From the NCBI GenBank assembly GCA_015680685.1, contig MNCI01027046.1, positions 1,132,493-1,196,492 of the forward strand: a stretch of DNA of 64,000 nt. Reading direction: 5' to 3'. Positions 23,182 to 31,762 of the stretch are shown here, one piece after another; the first letter of the stretch is position 1, and every line of letters starts with the position of its first letter. The notes beneath the pieces are model-generated. The model ran no database searches, was not told where the DNA came from, and saw only the letters and a list, made by a program, of their open reading frames with translations. The stretch is from Gnetum montanum. Lineage: Eukaryota > Streptophyta > Gnetopsida > Gnetales > Gnetaceae. A program made the position numbers and the translations under genes.

Positions 23182-24160
23182 TGGGATCCAAACTAGGTGG
23201 CTAAGGTGGATGCCATCCTCGAGTACCCTCCTAAAGCTAAGCAAGTGCCTTGCTGTGTGTATAAGGCAACCAACAAGTGTGTGCTTTCCTATGCAAAAGC
23301 ATTATGGAGCTACAAGTACTTGAATGAGCACCTATGGAGATGCATGCACGAGCTTTAGGAGATAGTGGCGAGCTAGAACAAAAAAATCAAGAACCTCCAG
23401 TCCTGATATGATTTCTTGTTGGCTCAGGCATGGGGAGATAATACTTAGCAGACCATAGAGATTAATTATGCTAAATACTGATCGACAATCTAGGGTAAGA
23501 ATGAGGCTACCCAGCAGATCATCAAGCAGAGGCTACAAATGGACTTGCTTGCCAAGAAGGGCTAGGAGTGGAAAAATTTCAGCGCTAAGGTGTGCAAGTG
23601 GGGGCATACATAGAAAGACCACAAACACCACTATAATCATGAGCAAGATGCATATTTTTAGCAACTCAAGGAAGGGTCAATCAAGGTCAACTGCCTAGAG
23701 ATGTTCATTGAGACGATTGATAGGAGAAGAGCCTTCAAGATATTCATTCGCCACACAGTGATTAGTGGCTCCCTAGAGTAGGAGATTATCATCCCCTTAG
23801 AGGAGGCTTCATCTGCCATCTTTTCTATGTAGTCACCCACATGGACCACCGTGGATGAAGATAAGACCTTTACGGCTATTGACTTCGACCAAGAGGACTA
23901 CACATAGCTATCAGAGGTCGAGATCCTTTAACACTTGGAGGAGGCCCTTGATAACTTACCTCTAGACATGGCTGATGTGGGACCCTCTCAAGTTAATTCT
24001 TTGTTTCATTTTTTATGCCTTTTATGTTAGCTTGCATATTGCACTCTTGCTTACAGATTTCTATTATTGTTGTTATTGACAAGCACCAAGTGATGCTATA
24101 GGCCCTAGTGGCATAATAGAAGAAGAGGAGCCTTCACCCCCACCTAGCACCACTAGTTAA
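23182..24160 (+). pseudogene. Plus-strand ghost gene inside element A, exons 3-4
   Basis: Not recognised. From TGG at 23182 one frame runs to about 24000 (273 codons) without a single frameshift, yet holds 14 stops: 11 TAG, 2 TGA and 1 TAA. Each could come from CAG, CGA or CAA by one C-to-T change. The rest reads as normal protein: charged, Lys/Gln-rich, probably helical (KNLQ..., LKEGSIKVNCLEMFIETIDR), ending with acidic residues (TAIDFDQEDYT). A putative terminal exon (24092-24160) reads EEEEPSPPPSTTS then TAA. The acidic-proline tail resembles that of exon 2 (12.5 kb). Read together with 11789-12546, it forms one antisense spliced gene split by array E. Confidence 0.55.
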
Positions 24161-24364
24161 GCAAATCTTGATGTAGCCTTATCATTGGGAATTTTTGTAC
24201 CTTTGCATGTTTTTTCTGTATAATGCGGATGACATGTACTATTGTTTCTATGAGATGTAATGAATATTCTACTATATGCAATGTATGGTGAGTAGACTTT
24301 TGTATTTATTTGCTATGTTTTTTATGTTAACAATGTGATGAGTTGATGTAATTGGGCTATAGAA

Positions 24365-24640
24365 ACTACTAGTTTTAGGCCATTTCGGGCCACGTGTGTA
24401 CATAACGTTTTGATAGTTTTAGGCCATTCCAAGCCATAGTGATAGTTTAAGGTCATTTCAAGTCATGCGATCATGAAAACGTTTTGCTAGTTTTAGGCCA
24501 TGGCAAGCTGTGCGATGTTGGTTTAGGGCCATGGCAGGCCATGTTGATAGTTTTAGGTCATTCCGAGCTATGCAATAGTTCAAGGCCTTTTCAAGCCATG
24601 CATTGAAGGGAACAAGATTACTAATTTTAGGCCTTAGCAG
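24365..24640. repeat. Tandem boxes with GGCC dyads (array 4)
   Basis: Seven or so units of about 35 bp with cores like TAGTTTTAGGCCATTTCGGG. Several have GGCC...GGCC dyads. They share the TAGTTTA/TAGTTTTA lead with the other arrays but the stem sequence differs. They lie between ghost-gene exon 4 and the element A protease. Confidence 0.7.
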
Positions 24641-25099
24641 GGCACAATGTTTTGTAATTTTTGAATTGTATGATTTTTTAGGCATTTTTCTATTTTTTAT
24701 GTGTATCATAACTACTAAAAAATAATCAATTGAAAATGTAAATTTAGCAAAAATGCATGAACAGAAGAAATAAATGCATAATGAGGTGAACAATGCAAAA
24801 ATGCGAACAACCAAGCTAACATGAAATGTAACCAAAATGCAAACAAGCAAAATATGCAAAAGTGGGATGGGCAGGCACCTAACACCTATCTAAACTAAAG
24901 GGATGCCTTAGTTACATAGTTGTTTCCTAATCTAGTGTGGGTTAGGTGGCACGTAGGACTTGGAGAGTACAATGCGATACTCACCTTAACCTTCGTCAGC
25001 TATGTCAAAGGAAAATACCGCCTACAAAGCATATTTCAAAAGGTTAGGGGCTTCTATTGGCTCTTTGAGTTGGCCTACTTTTCATTTTTTGCCTTTGTC

Positions 25100-25657
25100 C
25101 TTTACAGGAGGCATCATTAGGAAACCCCACCTTTAACCCTTATTCAGTGTCGATGTTGTTGATGGTCAAAGGGGCTACATTATCACCATGTATGATAGCC
25201 TCCCCACCTTCATAGGCAAGGTGGATTTCTTGATGAATAAGGAAGGAGACGACCCACACTTGGGCTAGCCAAGGCCTACCCAAGATCAAGTTGAATCCTA
25301 GCATCTTCTCAACCACTATGAATTAGCTATCATAGGGAATTACTCCCCTACCACGAAGGCTATTGTGATAGTTCCCCTTATGACAACATGTGACCCATTG
25401 AAGGATTTAAGGCATATTATCTTTGTTGGTTTAATTTGTTCAACAAGATCGAGCTTATTGATAACTGTGTACAAGATGACGTTAATTGCCACCCCATCAT
25501 CAACGTGCACCTTGTAGATTCTACATTGTCCCACACAAATGGTGATGAACATCGGTGTGGTAATGACTTGACCCCTCTTAGGGTCCACCTTGATCACCTC
25601 ATCATAAAATGCTAAGGACATTGAACTCAATTCCTGCGGGGGAGGAGGCAATATCAT
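25100..25657 (-). pseudogene. Element A protease region
   Basis: The open stretch 25340-25657 reads SSMSLAFYDEVIKVDPKRGQ, then CRIYKVHVDDGVAINVI at the position of the retropepsin active site (family D-S/T-G-A-x-x-x-x-I; here D-D-G, so the second residue is changed), then KSFNGSHVVIRGTITIAFVV. Further down (25330-25200) the R-P-W-L-like block reads as LGRPWLAQ in a shifted frame. Same product as 18060-18790. Below it, at about 24982 on the minus strand, lies a strong splice donor (AAG|GTGAGTA). Confidence 0.7.
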
Positions 25658-25859
25658 AGCATGAATGGACTATTCATTCACTAGGATGTCCTCCCTGATA
25701 GGAATGGAGGTCAACATGCACACTAACACTTCACAATGGGCAAAGGAGGTCATTATCAAGTTGTATAGGCTTAGTGTTGTATTTTTCTACTTCAAAGCCT
25801 ACTTGACTTGTGCCAATGCGTCAAGGAAATCTTTTCTGCTATTTGCTACCTTATTGTTG

Positions 25860-28570
25860 ATGGCCTTCATCTCCTCCATGTGGCCTAAGAGATGAATCTC
25901 TCATGGAGGGGATTTGGGCTGTACTTGTCTTGTTTACTTTAGAGCCTCATTGCTCCATTGTTGGTTGCTTGTTGTGGTGACCTCCTTAGTTGGTTCGGTC
26001 ATTGGGATGGAAGACAAGGGAATAAGCTTTGGTGGGCCTAGTGCCCCTTGCTTTTGGTTTTACCTAAGCATTCGATCAGCAAGGTGCTCATTGGACCTTC
26101 CAGTTTACCATCTTGATTGCTCGTTTGTGTTGGCAGTAGGACGAGGTCTTGGGCGAGTAGGGACTAATACATTTCCCACCACTGGACTCCCAACAAGTAA
26201 GGAGTTTGCACATTATGGCACCCTTACGATGAAGGGTGTTTGGGCTGTTGTAGCTGCAACATGCTGTAGGGCCTTGACCACAAAGGGTGTTATAGGTGCC
26301 AAGGTGATGCTTTGATAACAAAAGGGGTTCTTAGACTGGTTGATGTTGAGGAGGTCCTAGTGTTATCAGAGGGCACATGAACCATGAATAGTCCCTATGC
26401 CAATTCTAAGTCGTCATCAACACTGATGGCATCAATGATGTATCCTTCACCGCTTGTGTTGAGAGGGTCCTTGTAAACCCCCATTGATTGGTTCTCTGAG
26501 TGCATTAGGTTGGTTGCATCAAGGACCAACTCACCTTTGTTAATCATGCATTGTATACCATCCTGCAATGCCATGCAAAAGTCTGTATCATGACCTTATA
26601 ATTGATGATATTGGAAAAACTAGTTCAACTTGAAATGCTTAGCGACTGGGGGCTCGTTAGGTAGTGCAATCAAAGGATTCTTGAGGAGCTCGCAATATTG
26701 ATCATGTCGCTTACAAGCATCCTCAAACATCTACTTATAATGGATGCATCTAGCGTGAAGCAATTGGTCTAGGAGCTTCAACCGCTTAATGGGCAATGGT
26801 GTATACTTCAAGCAATCCTTGCACTCAGTGTTAAGCCTTGTGGCAATTGGTATCATGATTGCTGACAATGTAGGTTGGTTGTTGGCCGTAGTGCTAGAGC
26901 TAACCATCTTACTATTGGCCAGGGCCTTGTGTGGCTTGGTTGTTGGTTTGGTGTTGGCCAACTTTGCCTTATTAGCCACCATTGTAGGTTGTTGTTGCTT
27001 GCTTACCTTTGTCCTTATCTTTTTCCTTCTTTGTGTGTAGGTTTTTGTAGGCCACATAGGTCAAATCCTTGCTGGCCTCCGCTGCATCCTGAATGCTCTT
27101 GGTTTGAGCAAATGCTTTACTCAAGGATCACGAGACGAGGTAGTACAATTTTGACTTGATGAAGTTGTTCACTACATCTTTGAAAATGGCTAGCAAGTGT
27201 GTTTCCATGATGGACTCGTAGATCTCATTAAGTGATGCGCTCCATTGCTAGATGAATTTTTGCATGAGCTCTAAGTGGCTCTACTTAACTTGCATCAGGT
27301 GATCTAGGATCACCTTAGGCTTCAAGTTGTACTTGAAGTAAGTGACAAACTGGGTGAGCAATTTCTCCAAAGAAGAGATGGAGGCCCTGGGGAGCATGCA
27401 GTACCAATCTAGTGCCTTACCGGTAAGGGACATGGCAAACATGTAGATGATGGTGTTTAGCCATGCCTGCAGTAGTAGGCATTCTAACCAGAAGGTCACC
27501 ATATGGATGTTTGGGTCCATTTCACTATTGTATTTGGTGAACTAGGGTAGTAAGACCCCAGTAGGTAATGCCAATGGTGATACTATAAGACTAATTGGAT
27601 TGTCCTGGTAGAAGTCCATCACATGGATGGTTTCAGAGGAGGTGACTTTGAGCCACTTAACCTCTTCAATAAGGCTTTGGATCAGCTAAAATGCTTGATC
27701 CAAGCTAAGTGTGGTTGTAGTGGGCTCCATGGGTTGAGTTGCCTGCTGTGGTTGTTAAGTAGCCCATGACCTAACTTCAAGTTGTGTGACCACATGCAAT
27801 GTCTATTGCATGGTCTGTGCCATGGACACATCACTTGGGCCCCACCATGGGTTTCTAGGTTAGGCCATCATAAAGGGTGTCGACATGACAAGAGGGACAA
27901 AGGATGCCTAAGTCGCATATGGCAGGGGAGGAACATGCATGGTGTGCACGTAGCATTGTGTAAGTGCGACGATTGCTATTATGGAAGGCTAGATGACCTA
28001 AACGAAATGAATGAGTTGAATAGCCTAGAAGGTTGCAAAGGCTACATAGACTATGAAGGAATGATGAAGGGCATACTAAAGGGAAAGCTAAAAGGCAAAG
28101 CAACACCCTGGTGCAGTTGTTATGTCTAGGGAGTTACCACCACAGGCATTGACTTGGGCGATGACATTGGGCTACAGGACTGCAAAGGAATAAAAGCAGA
28201 GATTGTTTACTAGAATGAGGCATGGAGCAAGTTTTCATGCTCAGATTGAGCCTCAAACTCATCTAGCTCCTCCTAGAGAGGCTCCTCATAGTCCATCCCT
28301 ACCTCATGGCCCATGTTGCGGACGAGGTTGTGTAGCATCCACTAGTAGTCTTCCATAAGTGAGATAAAGTCAAAATCGGAATGGAACCATTCCCTCTCGT
28401 TACAATGGATGAGCTCATAATTATGTTTGGTGTCCATTTTTTGGTGATCTAAGGGAAAAATTGCCTAAAGTTTTGCGCAAAAAAAGTTGTATTACTTTTT
28501 GTTGAGCACCATGACCTCAGGAGGCAAGTTGCATTGCCTGAAAGATCACCTCTATGCTAGGATAGGACCC
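25860..28570 (-). pseudogene. Element A gag (broken)
   Basis: Aligns throughout with the E gag. The N-terminal part near 28500-28250 includes KHNYELIHCNEREW and EFEAQSEHEN. The capsid domain at 27520-27281 reads MVTFWLECLLLQAW, MSLTGKALDWYCMLP and LLTQFVTYFKYNLKPK. A nucleocapsid-like GHDTDFCMALQDGIQCMI lies near 26600-26530. A basic region rich in Lys/Thr/Asn lies at 27057-26731. Stops, mostly TAG for Gln, and frameshifts make it non-functional. It lies directly upstream of the element A protease and downstream of LTR-D, as expected. Confidence 0.75.
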
Positions 28571-28974
28571 CCAGCCCCAAGAAGGTTAATCGAGATCTTC
28601 CATTGAATGGGCAGGACAACCACTGTGCTTGAAGCAAAGGTCAAAGGCTGCTCAAGGTTCATGCTGCAAGAGAGAAATGCAAAGGTTGCTAATGCAAAAG
28701 GGAGATAAGTGACTAAGTGCCAAAGTGTAAGAAAAATGGCTAAGTAAAAAAGCACAGAAAAATGACTAAGTATAAGTTGCTAAAAAATGACTAACTTTGG
28801 AACTACGCTCACTATGCTAGAGCTAGTTACGCTCTATTGAGCACCCAAAATTTGGCCAAGTGTAAACACTCTATTGTTGTCAAGCAGGGTTCTAGGAGAA
28901 CCAATAGCAGGGACCAATTTGCATAGGGTGCAGAGAGCATGCAAGGCAACAACCAAGGAATGGTTGAAGAAGGA

Positions 28975-29008
28975 AATGGCAAAGGCCCTCCTTTTAGCGT
29001 CAAAAAAC
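28975..29008 (-). promoter_or_regulatory. Primer-binding-site-like word of element A
   Basis: Read on the minus strand, the LTR-D end is followed by GTTTTTT and TGACGCTAAAAGGAGGGC, matching the corresponding place beside LTR-C. It marks LTR-D as the 5' LTR. The tRNA partner is not identified, and the canonical TGG start reads TGA. Confidence 0.5.
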
Positions 29009-30718
29009 TGTAGCGACTGAAAACGTTGGAGGCTAGAATAGTACTTCAAGAGGTCTACAGTTGCACAGCCTTGACTTCACATCTGCATGAGGGCCTACTA
29101 GGAACAAAGGCGGGGCACCCTAGAACAGTCTTGTCAATCAAACTAGGACTTACGAGTGTTACAATGAAATAGGTGTCAAGGGGGGACGTGGTGTTTTGCA
29201 ATGTCCATAGTGCCATGGATGTGAGTGTAGTAAAAGTTTCAGATGTGAAAATGAGGGTGCAAACACGCAAGTATGTGCTTGAACAATGAAAAATGCAAGT
29301 AGAATGCTAAAATGTAAGAGAGAATGCAAGAAATGCACATAATGTGATTAAGAGAGAAAGTGGCACTACCCCAAATGGGGGGAGTGTAGTTAACTACAAA
29401 GAAAAGTTTAGGAGGTATATGGTATACAAACAGGCACAGTAGGTAGTGCACTCATAGTCTTAAGGTTTCTAGATGCGAAGAACTAATGTCTGACGTAAAG
29501 TCTAAGCCTGTCGGGTTGGCTGCCATGGTGTGTTATAAGCTGCGGCGATGTATGGTGCAATGGGCAGTGTACAATGGTGTTAGGAGATGTTCCAAAGTTC
29601 ACCAAGATGCTAAGTGTGCTTGGGTGTAAGAATGCTTAGAATGCCAATGCTCAAATTTGCCAACCAGATGTGAGATTTTGTCAAATGAAATGCCAAAAAT
29701 GCCCATACTAACATGTGAAGCACTAGGGTATTTATAGGCCTAGGGTTAGCGTGAGTTGTGGATTGGGTGCCATGTGGTAAAGGGATAGTTGGGACTATGC
29801 TAGCCCCAACTATGCTCCCACTAAAGTGAAATGATGTTCTGCTAGTGTTCTCTAATGGACCCTGTGAGACTGCCAAACTATGACTACACTACTAAGACTA
29901 TATGTGCAAGTGCCAAATAGACCACAATATACCTCAAAACAGTGGAAAACAATGTAGTTTTGAAGACTATGCTACCCACTCTCTTAAGTGGTGTCAAGCA
30001 TAGGTACAATTTGGGGCAAATGGGGGGGGGGGGGGGCAAAAGAGACAAAACTTGTTGATCTTGCTTGCCAAAGGAAAGTTGGAGCTAAGATGCAGGCCAA
30101 TGTTAAGTTTTGGAGGCTTTTGGAGGTAGTTCTACATGCCTCACTAACTATGCTCTGGAGTGTAGTATGATAGTTAGGTAAATTTTGCAAACAAAAAAAA
30201 AAGTGTTTTAGTGTAGACTACACTGACAACACTCTGGAGCATAGTCCCAAAAGGGAAAGCGTAGCCTTGACACTTGGGAAAATCTAGCAAAAATTGATGT
30301 CTTTAGTGTTAACTATGCTAGCTATGCTTTAGAGCATAGTAGGGAGTGCAGTGCTAGAAGTTATAAATTTTGCCAAACTGTTTCTTCCATCCCAACCATG
30401 CTCAGCAGCCTCTAGCTTAACACTTAGGCAAATTTACAAAACTAGTCATCAGAGTATAGCCTATGCTAGCTACGCTCTAGAACATAGTCCCAATAGGGGA
30501 AGCATAGTCAAGACACTTAGAAAATTTTGCAATCATTGTCAACACTTAGAAAAATTTTGCAAATCTGGGCTGTTTGTGCCAACTACACTGATTGCGTTCT
30601 AGAACATAGTCCCAGTAGTGGGCAGCATAGTCTTAACACTTAGAAAAAACTTGCTAAGTTTTGACACTTAGACAAATTTGCAATTGAGACTTGGAAGCTC
30701 GAATTTGGTGGTGTTTCA
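29009..30718 (-). repeat. LTR-D, 5' LTR of element A
   Basis: 1710 bp, TGTAGCGACT...GGTGGTGTTTCA. Matches LTR-A over its length with many transitions. Holds a run of 15 G at 30022-30036 and near-palindromes of the ACTACGCTCTAGAGCGTAGT type near 30147, 30217, 30310, 30460 and 30580. Confidence 0.85.
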
Positions 30719-30723
30719 TTCAT

Positions 30724-31616
30724 GATCATAGGGTTCGTATGCTTTATTGTAGTGGTGCCTTCTTTGGTACTCATACCTCTCTCTTTTTGCACATCTATCC
30801 TTATTTCTTCATGGTTCACATTCCTCATCTTCCTCATCAAAATGCCTTGGGCAATAGTCATGTAGAACATGAGTCTAGCGTCTTAGCCTATCATGATTTA
30901 TGTACCTTTGTTCCCTTAGATTAGAGTCCATCAACGATTGTGAGGATGAAGATGAAGTAGTGGGAGAACAGTACCGACTAGTTCTCCTTTTGTGACTCTA
31001 GTATTCTTCCCTTTGTGATCCAGCAGAAGCTCTTGCCCTTGAGTTGTATTTGTACTTAGAGTCTATTGCTTTTCTTCTGGGTGTCTCTACTAAGGCTAAA
31101 TGTAACTGCACTTTGATAGGTTCTTCTAAGCAAATAATAGGTATTTGGGAATGGACTTCATGATCTTGGGTGGAGTTTCTCTACTACAAATGCATCGTCC
31201 TCAAGTTCTTCCAAAATAATAGGAGAGTTAATTTACTTTCCCTTGTTGTGCACATGCTTGGTCTCCATAACAACATCTCTCTACAATTATGCCTCTATGG
31301 GTTGGTAGGGTCTCATCATGTGTTTGGTCACATGGTACCCATCTTACACATGGCTCAGATTCATTCCCTTGAAAGCTATTTGAAGCATAGTGGGTGCCAA
31401 ACACTCTAAAGGCAAAATGATGTTGCCTTGTAGGTCTCTGCACCTCAATTGTCCATCTTGTTGGAAGATGAATGTGAAATCAGGATAGTAAGGATCATTA
31501 TGAGTGTACGAGATTTTTGTCTGCATAAGGATACTCTAATCTTCATCATCATTTATTCTATCATTGCCTCTTTTTATCTCTTTGGCAGGTGATAGCTTTT
31601 CTTTAGTTGAAGCCAT
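30724..31616 (-). pseudogene. Element H gag, N-terminal part
   Basis: Start Met at 31616 (MASTKEKLSPAKEIKRGN) is followed within 30 codons by a TAG; reading continues QTKISYTHNDPYYPDFTFIF and on to a basic stretch (QKERGMSTKEGTTTIKHTN) that meets the element A insertion at 30719. The rest of gag continues at 2410. It lies about 130 bp downstream of the PBS, a normal leader length. Confidence 0.6.
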
Positions 31617-31744
31617 GTTATAAATGTGATGCTACTTAAGTATGTATGTTATTAAAAATTGATTTTAAGGATATGAAAGTTGACTTTATAGTTCTTGATA
31701 CAGTGAACTTTGTAAAATCAATTACTCAACATACATTAACATAT

Positions 31745-31762
31745 CCTTGGCAACAATGCCAA
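31745..31762 (-). promoter_or_regulatory. Primer-binding site of element H
   Basis: On the minus strand TTGGCATTGTTGCCAAGG directly follows the LTR end (...CTCATCA). It resembles the TGGCGCCGTTGCC-type PBS common in plant gypsy elements, with decay. Fixes 31763 as the LTR boundary. Confidence 0.6.

Larger units (their letters stand above)
2411..30718 (-). mobile_element. Element A: Ty3/gypsy (Tat/Ogre-like?) retrotransposon nested in element H
   Basis: Both LTRs run TG...CA on the plus strand (TGTAGC...GTTTCA): LTR-A 2411-4109 and LTR-D 29009-30718. Flanking words are TTCAA (2406-2410) and TTCAT (30719-30723), a one-mismatch target-site duplication. A pyrimidine stretch right of LTR-A is the complement of a polypurine tract, and a PBS-like word lies left of LTR-D, so the order on the minus strand is 5' LTR-D, gag, protease, long spacer, RT, RNase H, integrase, LTR-A. 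The spacer between protease and RT is unusual: it contains hairpin repeats, a plus-strand ghost gene and the nested array E. Placement in the Tat/Ogre group is tentative, suggested by the spacer and by splice-like signals at 9676 and about 24982. Confidence 0.8.
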
